Assembly (NCBI GenBank): GCA_036013505.1
Contig: CP107851.1
Location: 9,472,001 to 9,536,000, forward strand
Origin: Streptomyces sp. NBC_00510
Lineage (GTDB): Bacteria; Actinomycetota; Actinomycetes; Streptomycetales; Streptomycetaceae
Length of the DNA stretch: 64,000 nucleotides
Direction: 5' to 3'
This document shows positions 8,704 to 17,822 of this stretch, in pieces. Position numbers and translations under genes: made by a program. The first letter of the stretch is position 1. Every line of letters starts with the position of its first letter. The notes below the pieces were generated by a model. It made no database searches. It was not told the origin of the DNA and worked only from the letters and a program-made list of their open reading frames with translations.

Positions 8704-8760
8704 CCGCGCCGGCCGCCGGGGCCGGCGCGGAACCCACGGGTGGTGGGGGCCGCCCGTGGG
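8704..8760 (+). terminator. Tandem hairpins after the SDR gene
   Basis: Two successive perfect inverted repeats: an 11-bp stem (8704-8714 with 8720-8730, 5-nt loop) and an 8-bp stem (8733-8740 with 8753-8760). They begin 7 bp after the SDR stop. No U-run follows, as is common for Streptomyces terminators. Confidence 0.7.
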
Positions 8761-8914
8761 CCACCCGCCCGCGCCCGGGGCGAGCCGGGGTCCCGGTCCG
8801 GCCACGGCCGTCCGGCCCTCGGACGGGAACGAGGTGCGCGCGCGGCGCGCAGTAGCATGCGAGGACGGCCCCGCCGCACGCACCGCCCACCGATCCGGAG
8901 ATACCGACGCGCAC

Positions 8915-9757
8915 ATGGTGACCATCGCCTACCAGGGAGAACCCGGATCGAATTCCGCCGCCGCGGCCCGCAGGCTGTACCCCGAGAGCCGGGAGCTGCC
9001 CTGCACGACGTTCGAGCAGGCGCTGGAGGCGGTCGCGGTGGGGAGCGCGGAGCTGGCCGTGATCCCCGTGGACAACTCCGCCGCCGGTCGCGTCGCGGAC
9101 GTCCACCACCTGCTGCCGGAGGCGGACCTCTCGATCATCGCGGAGTACTTCCTGCCGATCCGCTTCGACCTGATGGGCGTGCCCGGGGCCACGCTGGAGG
9201 ACGTCGTGTGCGTCCGCAGCCATGTGCACGCCCTGGGGCAGTGCCGGAAGATCATCCGCGAGGGCGGCTGGCAGACGCTGGTGAGCGACGACACCGCGGG
9301 CGCCGCCCGCGAGGTCGCGGAGCTCGGCGACCCGCGGCACGCGGCGCTCGCCCCGCCCGGCGCGGCGGACCTGTACGGGCTCCAGGTGCTGCGCGGCGGC
9401 GTGGAGGACACCTCCGACAACACCACCCGCTTCGTCGTCCTCTCGCGCGACGCCGTGTTCCCGCCGGACTCGGGCACGCCGATGATGACCAGCCTCTTCT
9501 TCTCGGTGCGCAACATCCCGAGCGCGCTCTACAAGGCGCTCGGCGGCTTCTCCAGCAACGCGGTGAACCTCACCAAGATCGAGAGCTACCAGGTGGGCGC
9601 GGGGCTGAAGGCCAGCCGCTTCTACATCGAGATCGAGGGCCACCCGGAGGAGAGCAGCGTGGCCCTGGCCCTGGAGGAACTGCGCTTCTTCTCCTCCGAG
9701 GTGCGGATCATGGGCGTCTACCCGGCACATCCGCACCGCTTCCTGGACCACGACTGA
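8915..9757 (+). CDS. pheA: Prephenate dehydratase, ESY-type ACT domain
   Basis: 280 residues. Converts prephenate to phenylpyruvate in phenylalanine biosynthesis. The N-terminal periplasmic-binding-like catalytic domain starts YQGEPGSNS, holds the VIPVDNSAAGRV strand and ends at the TRF motif (DNTTRFVVLSR). A C-terminal ACT domain follows (SLFFSVRNIPSALYKALGGF). The usual Phe-binding ESRP motif reads ESYQVGAG, followed by FYIEIEGHPEE, the arrangement I associate with alphaproteobacterial enzymes. It is therefore probably not the main actinobacterial PheA. Stand-alone gene without an obvious operon. Confidence 0.9.
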   Translation: MVTIAYQGEPGSNSAAAARRLYPESRELPCTTFEQALEAVAVGSAELAVIPVDNSAAGRVADVHHLLPEADLSIIAEYFLPIRFDLMGVPGATLEDVVCVRSHVHALGQCRKIIREGGWQTLVSDDTAGAAREVAELGDPRHAALAPPGAADLYGLQVLRGGVEDTSDNTTRFVVLSRDAVFPPDSGTPMMTSLFFSVRNIPSALYKALGGFSSNAVNLTKIESYQVGAGLKASRFYIEIEGHPEESSVALALEELRFFSSEVRIMGVYPAHPHRFLDHD

Positions 9758-10168
9758 CGCAGGATCCGGCTCCTCGGCACGAGGACTCCGCCGATGGCGC
9801 GCAGCGTCCCGGCGGCCGCGTTGTAGCTGCGCTCCATTACCGCGATGCGGCGGCCGGCGGTCGACGTGCCGAGCAGGAAGAGCGTCGCCAGCCGGGTGCC
9901 GCGGCAGCCCCCGCGCTCCCTCATGTGGTCGGGCGTGAGGCGGAGGAAGAGATGGACGAGGCCGTCGCCGTCCGACCCGGAACCGCCCCCGCAGCCCGGC
10001 CGCGCGGTGCGCCCCGCGGGCCGCACACCCCCTCGGGGCGGCTTTCACCCCGACGGCCCATGGCCGTGACCCGGTCGGCATACGCGGCCGGGCCTGTCGC
10101 CGCCGAGCCGTGAACACTCAGGTGCCGTAGGGCCCCCGCCCTGAGCACCGAGGAAAGCGAGATACGGC
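9758..10168. other. 411-bp stretch without a supported gene
   Basis: Between pheA and the secreted hydrolase. A minus-strand frame (about 9718-10026) gives a 102-residue peptide including GTSTAGRRIAVMERSYNAAAG, but it overlaps the pheA end, has no ribosome site and matches no family I recognise. It could be a gene remnant. The 3' part (about 10100-10168) should carry the hydrolase promoter; AGGAAAGCGAG lies before its ATG. Confidence 0.5.
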
Positions 10169-11146
10169 ATGGCGGCAACTCTGGATTCCCGCTCGCGGCG
10201 TCGCATACGCCGCGCCCACGTCGCCGCGGCCGGCTGCGCCCTGGCCTTCTGCGCGTCCGCCGCGGCCCCGGCCGCCGCGGACGGGGACACGACCGGGACG
10301 AGGCCGACGGTGGTCCTGATCCACGGGGCGTTCGCGGACGCCTCCAGCTGGAACGGGGTGATCGAACGGCTCGAAAGCCGCGGCTACCCCGTCATCGCCC
10401 CCGCGAACCCGCTGCGCGGGCTGTACAGCGACTCCACCTACATCGCCTCCGTACTGGAGAGCATCAAGGGCCCCATCGTCCTGGCGGGCCACTCCTACGG
10501 CGGCGCGGTGATCAGCTCCGCCGCGGCGGGGAACCCCCAGGTGAAGTCGCTGGTGTACGTCTCCGCGCTGATGCCCGACGTCGGTGAGAGCGGGATGTCG
10601 CTGTCCGAGCGGTTCCCCAGCGCGCTGGGCACCGCCACCAAGTCCGTGCCGTTCCGGGCCGGCGGGGGAGTCAGCGGTACCGACCTCTACCTCAAGCGCG
10701 ACAAGGTGCACCCGGTGTTCGCCGCCTGCCTGCCGGAGAGCCAGGCGAACCTGCTGGCGGTCACCCAGCGGCCCGCGGCCACCACCGCGTTCTCGGAGAA
10801 GGCCAAGGTCGCGGCCTGGAAGACGATCCCGTCCTGGGCCCTCGTCGGCCGCCAGGACATGACGATCAACCCGGACCAGGAGCGCTTCCAGGCGGAGCGC
10901 GCCCACTCCCACACCGTGGAGCTCGACACCTGCCACGTGTCCCTGATCGCCCGGCCCGACGCCGTCGCCGACCTGATCCTCCAGGCCGCCACCGCCGCCG
11001 AGTCCGGCCGCCCGGCGCTGGCCGACACCGGGTCCGGCGAGCACCGGCCGGGCGTCGGCGCTCTGGCCGGCGCCGCCGGGGGCGCGTTGGCCGCCGGCGC
11101 GGCCGCCTTCCTCGGCGCCCGTCGCCTGCGGCGCCGCTCCGGCTGA
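10169..11146 (+). CDS. Secreted, cell-wall-anchored alpha/beta hydrolase (class E sortase substrate)
   Basis: 325 residues. The twin-Arg-rich N-terminus and hydrophobic stretch to about residue 38 (ASAAAPAAA) form an export signal. The hydrolase core has the LIHGAF oxyanion motif near 50-55, nucleophile Ser109 in GHSYGG, Asp in GRQDMTI and His in TCHVSL. The C-terminus is a cell-wall sorting signal: LADTG at 284-288, a Gly/Ala hydrophobic segment, and the basic tail ARRLRRRSG. LAxTG is the motif of class E sortases, used by long chaplins in Streptomyces. It probably acts as a wall-bound esterase or amidase of unknown substrate. Confidence 0.9.
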   Translation: MAATLDSRSRRRIRRAHVAAAGCALAFCASAAAPAAADGDTTGTRPTVVLIHGAFADASSWNGVIERLESRGYPVIAPANPLRGLYSDSTYIASVLESIKGPIVLAGHSYGGAVISSAAAGNPQVKSLVYVSALMPDVGESGMSLSERFPSALGTATKSVPFRAGGGVSGTDLYLKRDKVHPVFAACLPESQANLLAVTQRPAATTAFSEKAKVAAWKTIPSWALVGRQDMTINPDQERFQAERAHSHTVELDTCHVSLIARPDAVADLILQAATAAESGRPALADTGSGEHRPGVGALAGAAGGALAAGAAAFLGARRLRRRSG

Positions 11147-11173
11147 GCGGCCTGCCGCGAGCCACGCCCGACG

Positions 11174-12121
11174 TCAGTGGCCGTGGTCGTGGCCGCCCGT
11201 CCCGCCGCCGTCCGTGCCGGCATGGCCGTCCTCCGGACCGGCCGTGACCGTGAACGCGGCGGTGCGGACCGTCCCTTGGTGCTTGAAGTCCAGGAAGAGG
11301 CGGTACGTGCCCGCGCTCGGGGCCGTGGCGGTGAAGGAGACGTCCGGCCCGGGCGCGGTCGCGCCGTCGCCCGGGGCGCCGCCCGGGTGCACATGCAGAT
11401 ACGCCAGGTCGCCGGCGCGCAGGGCGACCAGGTGGCCGTACGCACCGAGGTACGGCTGCAGGTCGGTGACCTGGCGGCCGTCCTTCGTCACCGTCAGCCG
11501 GAGCTCCCGCGCGGCGCCGGGTTGCAGGCCGCCGTGGAGCGTCACGGTGTAGCCGTCCACGGTCGCCGTCCGGGAGACCGGCGCGGGGCTGCCGGGCCGG
11601 TGGTCCCCGGCCACGGAGAGGTCCGCGCCCAGCGTGAGGTTCCGGCTGCCCTTCGCGGCGGGGGTGAAGTCGGCGAAGATCCGGTGGTCCCCGGCGCGGG
11701 GGAGGCTGACGGGGGTGCTCCACGTGCCGTCGGCGGCCCGGACCGGATGCAGATGGCGGTAGGACGTCAGGTCGCGTGAGACGACGATCAGGTGCAGCTC
11801 CTTCTCGTGGGCCCGCCGGTACGAGGTGAGCGGGTGACCGTCGGCGTCGCGTATGAGGAAGCGCAGTTCGGCCGGGCGACCGAAACCGACGTGTGGCGTG
11901 CGGAGGTCGAGGGTGTAGCCCGCCTCGCTGATCGCCAGGCCTCCCGCGGGCTGGGCGGCGCCCTCGTCGTCGGCGGTGTCATGCGCGTGTCCCGGCCCCG
12001 GCGCGTTCGCGCCGGCGGCCGGTGGGCGGACCGGGTCGAAGGCCGCACCCACGCCGTAGGCGGTGCCGAACGAGGCCGCCAGGGCGACGGCGAACGCGGT
12101 GATCTTCGTTCCGGTGTTCAA
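11174..12121 (-). CDS. Secreted/anchored His-rich protein, probably copper-related
   Basis: 315 residues. An N-terminal hydrophobic segment (residues 8-27, AVALAASFGTAYGVGAAF) serves as signal or anchor. The exported part has a His-containing linker (GHAHDTADDEG), two beta-sandwich-like halves with HLIVVSRDLTSYRHLHP and HLVALRAGDLAYLHVHP, and a C-terminal GGHDHGH tail. Paired His motifs suggest metal binding. A perfect CsoR-type operator 62 bp upstream implies induction by copper. No catalytic motif is seen; a periplasmic-side copper chaperone or sequestering role is inferred. It converges with the sortase substrate at 11146. Confidence 0.8.
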   Translation of the reverse strand: MNTGTKITAFAVALAASFGTAYGVGAAFDPVRPPAAGANAPGPGHAHDTADDEGAAQPAGGLAISEAGYTLDLRTPHVGFGRPAELRFLIRDADGHPLTSYRRAHEKELHLIVVSRDLTSYRHLHPVRAADGTWSTPVSLPRAGDHRIFADFTPAAKGSRNLTLGADLSVAGDHRPGSPAPVSRTATVDGYTVTLHGGLQPGAARELRLTVTKDGRQVTDLQPYLGAYGHLVALRAGDLAYLHVHPGGAPGDGATAPGPDVSFTATAPSAGTYRLFLDFKHQGTVRTAAFTVTAGPEDGHAGTDGGGTGGHDHGH

Positions 12122-12182
12122 GGCTGCTCCGTGGGTGCCGTGGCATGGGGACGCGTGCCGGGTGGGCGCGTCGCTCCACGCT

Positions 12183-12199
12183 ATACCCCCTGGGGGTAT
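12183..12199. promoter_or_regulatory. CsoR-type copper operator
   Basis: ATACCCCC-T-GGGGGTAT is a perfect 17-bp palindrome lying 62 bp upstream of the His-rich gene on the minus strand. CsoR-family repressors bind GC-rich palindromes of exactly this form and release them on Cu(I). The 13-mer TGGGGGTATGTGC at its right half recurs at 12237-12249, and the partial copy from 12229 (ATAC...GGGGGTAT) may be a second, weaker site. Confidence 0.82.
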
Positions 12200-12260
12200 G
12201 TGCCAAGGTATATGAGGGCGGCACGGGAATACGGGGTGGGGGTATGTGCGGCTGTGGTCG

Positions 12261-14819
12261 TCAGGCGGGCGTCAGGACCTGTTCGGTCCAGATCGTCTTG
12301 CCGCGCGGATGGTGACGGGTGCCCCACTGCTGGGCGAGCTGCGCCACGAGGAGCAGACCCCGCCCGCCCTCGTCGTACGTGCGGGCACGGCGCAGGTGCG
12401 GGGTGGTGTTGCTCGTGTCCGTGACCTCGGTGATGAGCGCCGTGTTGTTGTGGATCAGGCGCAGCTGGATGGGCGGCTTGCCGTAGCGGATGGCGTTGGT
12501 GACCAGCTCGCTGACGAGCAGTTCGGTGGTGAACGAGGTCTCCTCCAGGCCCCACGTCGTCAGCTGCGACGTGGTGTGGTGGCGGGCGTGCGCGACGGTG
12601 GCGGGGTCGTTGGGCAGCTGCCAGGTGGCGATGTGGTCGGAGGGCAGCGTGCGGGTCCGGGCGACCAGGAGGGCGATGTCGTCGGTCGGGCGGTGCGTGA
12701 TGAGGGTGGTCAGGACCCGGTCGCAGACCGTGTCCAGCGACGAGGCCGGGTGCGCGAGGGCTGTGAACATCTTGTCCAGGGACTGGTCGATGTCGTTGTG
12801 GTGCGGGTCCAGCAGCCCGTTGGTGTAGAGGGCGAGGACCGTGCCCTCGGGGAGGTTCGTGGTCATCGTCTCGAACGGGAGGCCGCCCAGGCCCAGCGGG
12901 GGGCCGGCGGGGACGTCCAGGAAGTGGACGGCGTGGTCGGGGGTCACCACGGCGGGCGGAGGGTGCCCCGCGCGGGCGAGGTTGCACTGGCGCGTGATCG
13001 GGTCGTACACCGCGTACAGGCACGTGGTGCCGATCCCGCCCGCGGTCTCCGCGTCCTGGTCCTCCCCGGCGTCGTCGGAGCAGAGGTGGATCACCAGGTC
13101 GTCGAGGTGGGTGAGGAGCTCGTCCGGTGGCAGGTCCACGTCGGCGAGGGTGCGCACCGCGGTGCGCAGCCGCCCCATCGTGGCCGACGCGCGGATGCCG
13201 TGCCCGACGACGTCGCCGACCACGAGGGCGACACGGGCGCCGGACAGGGGGATCACGTCGAACCAGTCGCCGCCCACCCCGGCGTGCGTCGTCGCGGGCA
13301 GGTAGCGCGTGGCGATGTCCAGGGCGTCCTGCTCGGGCAGGGTGTGCGGCAGCAGGCTGCGCTGCAGCGTCATCGTCGTCGTGCGCTCCCGGGCGTAGCG
13401 GCGGGCGTTGTGGATCGCGGTGGCGGCCTGATGGGCGAGCTTCTCGGTGAGGGCGAGGTCGTCGGCGGTGAAGGGGACCGGGTTGCGGTGGCGGCTGAAG
13501 ACGGCCAGCCCGAGGGTGCCGCCGCCGGCCGTGAGGGGGATCGCGATGACCGAGTGGGTGCCCGCCTCGCGGATCCACGCGGCCCGGGGGTCCTGGGCCG
13601 CCCAGCGGGCGAGGGTGGCCTCGGTGATGTCGTACAGCGCGGCCTTGCCGGTGGCCAGCGTCTGCGCGGGAGGGGACCCCGGGGGGTAGGTCGCGGTGTC
13701 GCCGAGGGCGATGAGGGCCTCGGGGGTGCCGGGCAGGATGGACCTGGCGGCGGTGCGGGTCACCGTCACCGGACCGTCCGACCCGGCGGCCCGGGCGCCG
13801 GTGGAGGGCTCGATCAGGTCGACGGCGGCGTAGTCGGCGAGCTCTGGCACCACGAGGTCGGTGAGCTCCTGGGCGGTGCGGGTGGTGTCCAGGGTCGTGC
13901 CGATGCGGGTCGCGGCGTCGTGCAGGAGGTTCGAACGGCGCCGCACCTCGGGGTCCTCAGCGGCCGGGTGGGTGGTGAGCACCACCCCGCGCACCGTCCC
14001 CGCGGGGTCGGCGAGCGGGGTGAGGGTCGCGTGCAGGGCGTGTTCCCCGTCGGCGCCGTCACCCGCGCCGGTCCCGTCCCGCGCCCGGTCGGTGTCCCCC
14101 GGCGCGGTGCCCGGGCCGCCGTCGTCTCCGGCGGCGGTGGAGCCTTCCGCGGTGAAGGGGGCCGGGGCGTGCTGCGGGCGTCCGCTGGTCAGGACGCTCC
14201 GCATGTGGGCCTCCGTCTGCCGGGCCGTGTCACCGGGGGCGAGGTCGGCCAGCCGTAGGCCGCGCATCTCGGCTTCGCGCAGACCCAGGGTGTCCTCGAA
14301 GGCGGCGTTGGCCCGCGTCAGCCGCAGCCCGGTGTCGAAGACGGCCTGCGGGCAGGGGGACTGGGTGAACGCCCAGCCGCACACCGCGTCGTGCGCCGGC
14401 GGGTCGCCGGGGGTCCCGGGGACCGCCGCGACGACGAGCCAGCCGCTCCTGTCGTGCCCGTCGCCGTTGTGCCCGGGCCCGGTGTCGTCCGGTGGCCGGC
14501 CGGAGGTCTCGCGGTGGTGGGCGAGCAGGCGCAGGCGCAGGGTGTGTCCGTCCCGGTGGCGGAGCGCGAGGGTCCCGGCCCAGCGCGGCGTGGAAGGGGG
14601 CGGCGCGTGCGGCGGGGGTTCGGCGAGCAACAGCGTGGCGGGATGACCGATGATCTCGGCGGGCGTGTGGCCGAGCAGATGGTGGGCCTGGGCGCTCCAG
14701 CCGGTGACGATCCCGTGGTCGTCGAGCGTGGCGGACGCGGTGTAGGCGGTGCCGCCGTCGGTGCCCAGGGATTCCGGCTGTCCACCGGCGGCGCTGGGAA
14801 GTGGCTCCATGGCAGTCAT
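12261..14819 (-). CDS. PAS-GAF-SpoIIE (PP2C) phosphatase with C-terminal HATPase domain
   Basis: 852 residues in four parts: PAS-like domains near 20-110 (DDHGIVTGWSAQAHHLLGHT) and 150-280 (QSPCPQAVFDTGLRLTRANAAF); a GAF domain about 310-480; a PP2C/SpoIIE phosphatase about 490-700 with VGGDWFDVIPL and LVVGDVVGHG carrying the metal Asp residues; and an RsbW-like HATPase about 720-850 (ELVTNAIRYG, DEGGRGLLLV). Such proteins act in partner-switching control of anti-sigma factors. The ATG at 14819 has a GAGGGCGAG ribosome site. No sigma/anti-sigma gene is adjacent. An Asp/Gly-rich low-complexity insert lies near residues 225-270. Confidence 0.92.
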   Translation of the reverse strand: MTAMEPLPSAAGGQPESLGTDGGTAYTASATLDDHGIVTGWSAQAHHLLGHTPAEIIGHPATLLLAEPPPHAPPPSTPRWAGTLALRHRDGHTLRLRLLAHHRETSGRPPDDTGPGHNGDGHDRSGWLVVAAVPGTPGDPPAHDAVCGWAFTQSPCPQAVFDTGLRLTRANAAFEDTLGLREAEMRGLRLADLAPGDTARQTEAHMRSVLTSGRPQHAPAPFTAEGSTAAGDDGGPGTAPGDTDRARDGTGAGDGADGEHALHATLTPLADPAGTVRGVVLTTHPAAEDPEVRRRSNLLHDAATRIGTTLDTTRTAQELTDLVVPELADYAAVDLIEPSTGARAAGSDGPVTVTRTAARSILPGTPEALIALGDTATYPPGSPPAQTLATGKAALYDITEATLARWAAQDPRAAWIREAGTHSVIAIPLTAGGGTLGLAVFSRHRNPVPFTADDLALTEKLAHQAATAIHNARRYARERTTTMTLQRSLLPHTLPEQDALDIATRYLPATTHAGVGGDWFDVIPLSGARVALVVGDVVGHGIRASATMGRLRTAVRTLADVDLPPDELLTHLDDLVIHLCSDDAGEDQDAETAGGIGTTCLYAVYDPITRQCNLARAGHPPPAVVTPDHAVHFLDVPAGPPLGLGGLPFETMTTNLPEGTVLALYTNGLLDPHHNDIDQSLDKMFTALAHPASSLDTVCDRVLTTLITHRPTDDIALLVARTRTLPSDHIATWQLPNDPATVAHARHHTTSQLTTWGLEETSFTTELLVSELVTNAIRYGKPPIQLRLIHNNTALITEVTDTSNTTPHLRRARTYDEGGRGLLLVAQLAQQWGTRHHPRGKTIWTEQVLTPA

Positions 14820-14997
14820 CTCGCCCTCGCTAGGTTCTTTCCCCCGCGGGGGCGGGGGAACCGGGCTCGGCCAGGGCATCCACTGACCAGCATCGTGCCT
14901 GTGACGGGTGAGCACCAACGCAACGGGCGGGGCGGGCGCCGGGCGAGGCCCTGGGAGGGCATCGGCAGGGGTGCCCCGGCATGAGAGCATCGCGGGC

Positions 14998-15561
14998 ATG
15001 TTCCCGGAGACCTCCCGGCTGCGCGTACGCCGATTCGGCCCCGCTGACGCGCCGGCCCTGGCCGCCTACCGGTCCGACCCCGCCGTCGCCCGCTACCAGG
15101 GCTGGAGCGAGCCGGTGTCCCCTCAGGCGGCCGCGGACCTCGTCGCGCGGTTCGCCGCGGGGGATCCGGAGGAGCCCGGCTGGTTCCAGTACGCGGTGGA
15201 GCTCGCCGCCACCGGCGAGCTGATCGGCGACATCGGCGTGTGCCTGCACGACAACCGGATGCAGGCCGACCTCGGTTTCACCCTCGCCCGCGCGCACCAG
15301 GGCCACGGCTACGCCGCCGAGGCCGTCACCGCGCTGCTGGACCGGCTCTTCACCGTGAGCGGCCTGCACCGCGTCTCCGCCGAGTGCGACGCGCGGAACA
15401 CCGCCTCGGCGCGTCTGCTGGAGCGTGTCGGGTTCCGGCCGGAGGGCCGTCGCCCGGCCCACACCTGGATCAAGGGGGAGTGGACCGACGACCTGCTGTT
15501 CGGTCTGCTCGCCACCGACTGGGAGACGCGTCACCCGGGCACCGGACGCGACGGGGAATGA
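14998..15561 (+). CDS. GNAT-family N-acetyltransferase (RimJ/RimL type)
   Basis: 187 residues. Starts MFPETSRLRVRRFGPADAPAL, as RimJ/RimL-like GNATs do. The acetyl-CoA binding loop is HQGHGYAAEAV at about residues 101-111, followed by GLHRVSAECDARNTASARLLERVGF, the conserved final helix and strand. It is divergent from the SpoIIE phosphatase. The acceptor could be a ribosomal protein N-terminus or a small molecule. Confidence 0.92.
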   Translation: MFPETSRLRVRRFGPADAPALAAYRSDPAVARYQGWSEPVSPQAAADLVARFAAGDPEEPGWFQYAVELAATGELIGDIGVCLHDNRMQADLGFTLARAHQGHGYAAEAVTALLDRLFTVSGLHRVSAECDARNTASARLLERVGFRPEGRRPAHTWIKGEWTDDLLFGLLATDWETRHPGTGRDGE

Positions 15562-15970
15562 CGACGGGGAATGACCGCTTCCGGTTCACGGTTGGACCAG
15601 GCGCGGGAGACCTGCCACAGGACTCCACGGGGACGCGGAGCGGTCCGCCCCCACGGAGTGCCGCCGAGCAGGAGAACGGCCCCGCTTCGATCCGGCGCCG
15701 GCCTGGCCCCCCTTCCCGGCCGGCGCCGATCGTGCCAAAGGACCCCGGGGTGCCGATTGGCTCCGGACACCCCGTCACACCGCGTGTGGCCGTGGCCGGT
15801 TGAGCCCGGGTGGGTCAGTCCGGCTCGCAGGAACCCCTCGACGGGTGTCTGATGTGGTCAGCGGCCCGGGGCCCCGGAGTGGCCCTCGATGAACGGCCCC
15901 GGGCCCGCTTCGTGTGTCATGCCTCCGCCCCCGGGCGATTCCACCACGGAAGAAGCCTCCTGACGGATCG
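15562..15970. other. 409-bp convergent spacer
   Basis: Lies between the ends of the GNAT and the first GH15 gene. It contains no supported gene. Its only clear element is the hairpin at 15863-15905. Confidence 0.6.
15863..15905. terminator. Bidirectional hairpin between convergent genes
   Basis: GGCCCGGGGCC at 15863-15873 pairs perfectly with GGCCCCGGGCC at 15895-15905 across a 21-nt loop. It lies 66 bp past the stop of the minus-strand GH15 gene. Without a U-run, it is a plausible factor-assisted terminator. Confidence 0.6.
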
Positions 15971-17800
15971 TCATGCGGCGATGGGCTGCCGGGCCTCACT
16001 GATCGCCCAGGCGGCGTTGACCAGGCCGATGTGGCTGAACGCCTGGGGGAAGTTGCCGAGCAGTTCACCGGTGGCCGGGTCGATCTCCTCCGCCAGGAGG
16101 CCCACGTCGTTGACGTACGCCGCCGCCCGGGCGAAGACGTCGCTGGCGCGTTCGGCCTGGCCCGACAGGGCCAGCGCCTGGGCCAGCCAGAAGGTGCACA
16201 GCAGGAAGGTGCCCTCCTCGCCGGCGAGGCCGTCCACCCCCTCCGCGGTGCGGTACCGGTAGACCAGCCCCGCGGCGTCGGTGAGCCTCCGCTCCGTCGC
16301 GTCGATGGTGGCGCGGATCCGCGGGTCGCCGGCGGGCAGGAAACCGACGATCGGCATCATCAGGTTCGACGCGTCGAGGGCGGTCGAGCCGAAGTACTGC
16401 GTGAAGGCGCCCGCCTCCTCGTTCCAGCCCTCCCGCAGCACGGTCCGGTGGATCTCCTCCCGGGTCCTCCGCCAGTCCGCCACCTTGTCCCGGCGCGCGC
16501 CCAGGCGTTCGGCGAGCCGCACCGCCCGGTCCAGTGCCGCCCAGCACATGACCTTGGAGTACAGGAAGTGGCGGGGCTCGCCACGGACCTCCCAGATTCC
16601 CTGGTCCTTCTCGGTCCAGCGCTCCGCCGCGGCGTCCGCGCACGCGACGAGGAAACGCCGGGTGTCGTCGTCGATCCGGTGCAACTGGTCCGAGAGGCGG
16701 TACGCGGCCTCGAGGAGCTCGCCGTAGACGTCGATCTGCTGCTGGCACCACGCTCCGTTGCCCACCCGCACCGGCCGGCTGTTCCGCCATCCTCGCAGGT
16801 GGGGGAGGGTGCGCTCGCTCAGGTCGTGCTCGCCGCCCACGCCGAACATGATCTGCAGTGTCCGGTCCTCGCTCAGCGACGGCGCGGCGGTCGCCAGGAA
16901 GGCGAAGAAGTCGTGCGCCTCGTCGGGGCAGGCCGCCACCCACAGGGCCTCCATGGTCAGGCAGGCGTCCCTGACCCAGGTGTAGCGGTAGTCCCAGTTG
17001 CGTTCGCCGCCCACGCCCTCCGGCAGCGAGGTGGTCGCGGCGGCGATGATGGCGCCGCTGGGCTGGAACGACAGCGCCTGCAGCACCCGGCCGCTGTGGT
17101 GCACCAGGTCGCGCCAGGGCCCGTCGTAGGCCTGGTGCATGTCCGACCACGACTGCCATGCCGCGATGGTGGAGTCCAGGCGGCCGGACAGCTCCTCCTG
17201 CGTCCAGACATGGGCCGGGGGCTCCTCGAGCGTCGAACGGTGCAGGCCGAAGCAGACGGACTCGCCGGCCCGCAGGGTGAAGGCGCCGTTGGCCGTGGCG
17301 TCCGCGAAGTCCATGCGGTACGGAGTGGTCAGCACCAGCCACTCGGCCCCTCCCCGGGACGTGACCCCGCCCGCGGTCCCCGACAGGATCGGCGCGACGA
17401 GCCCGTACTCCGGTCGCGGGCGGTACGTCGTCTCCACCGGCACCTCGCCCTCGGCACAGGTCAGCCTGCGGGCCAGCAGGTGCGGTGCGCCGGCCCCGAG
17501 GCTGTGCTCGTCGCCGTCCGGGCCGGTCAGCAGGGCGTCCGTGAGCGTGACCGTTCCCGAGGCGGTGCGGAAGGTGGTCTCCAGCACCATGGACCGGTCC
17601 ACGTAGGTCCGCGTCGCCTCGTACGGGACCGACGGCCGGACCGACCAGTGACCGGCCGCGCCGTCCAGCAGCCGCGCGAAGACCGAGGGGCTGTCGAACC
17701 GGGGGAAGCACAACCAGTCGACGGAGCCGTCCCGGCTCACCAGCGCGGCGGAGTGCCGGTCGGAGATCAGTGCGTAGTCTGCGATCGCGGTCGAACTCAT
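15971..17800 (-). CDS. Glycoside hydrolase family 15 protein (trehalase/glucoamylase-like)
   Basis: 609 residues, cytosolic (no signal peptide). N-terminal beta-sandwich domain (YALISDRHSAALVSRDGSVDWLCFPRF) then an (alpha/alpha)6 barrel. Landmarks are RNWDYRYTW at 267-275, the general acid Glu404 in DQGIWEVRG, and the general base region EEIDPATGELLGNFPQAFSH near the C-terminus. Actinobacterial GH15 members of this size include trehalases and isomaltose- or malto-oligosaccharide-releasing enzymes; motif reading cannot separate them. ATG start at 17800. A paralogue lies at 18871 on the other side of the ligase-like gene. Confidence 0.92.
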   Translation of the reverse strand: MSSTAIADYALISDRHSAALVSRDGSVDWLCFPRFDSPSVFARLLDGAAGHWSVRPSVPYEATRTYVDRSMVLETTFRTASGTVTLTDALLTGPDGDEHSLGAGAPHLLARRLTCAEGEVPVETTYRPRPEYGLVAPILSGTAGGVTSRGGAEWLVLTTPYRMDFADATANGAFTLRAGESVCFGLHRSTLEEPPAHVWTQEELSGRLDSTIAAWQSWSDMHQAYDGPWRDLVHHSGRVLQALSFQPSGAIIAAATTSLPEGVGGERNWDYRYTWVRDACLTMEALWVAACPDEAHDFFAFLATAAPSLSEDRTLQIMFGVGGEHDLSERTLPHLRGWRNSRPVRVGNGAWCQQQIDVYGELLEAAYRLSDQLHRIDDDTRRFLVACADAAAERWTEKDQGIWEVRGEPRHFLYSKVMCWAALDRAVRLAERLGARRDKVADWRRTREEIHRTVLREGWNEEAGAFTQYFGSTALDASNLMMPIVGFLPAGDPRIRATIDATERRLTDAAGLVYRYRTAEGVDGLAGEEGTFLLCTFWLAQALALSGQAERASDVFARAAAYVNDVGLLAEEIDPATGELLGNFPQAFSHIGLVNAAWAISEARQPIAA

Positions 17801-17822
17801 GGCGGCTCCCACGGACGGTGGC

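Noticed and set aside
9718..10026. 102-residue minus-strand frame after pheA
   Set aside because: Overlaps the pheA end, has no ribosome site and no recognisable family; kept only as a note on the spacer.
12246..14258. A 670-codon plus-strand frame opposite the SpoIIE phosphatase
   Set aside because: Gly/Val/Arg-rich antisense translation; the minus-strand frame holds PAS, GAF, PP2C and HATPase motifs.
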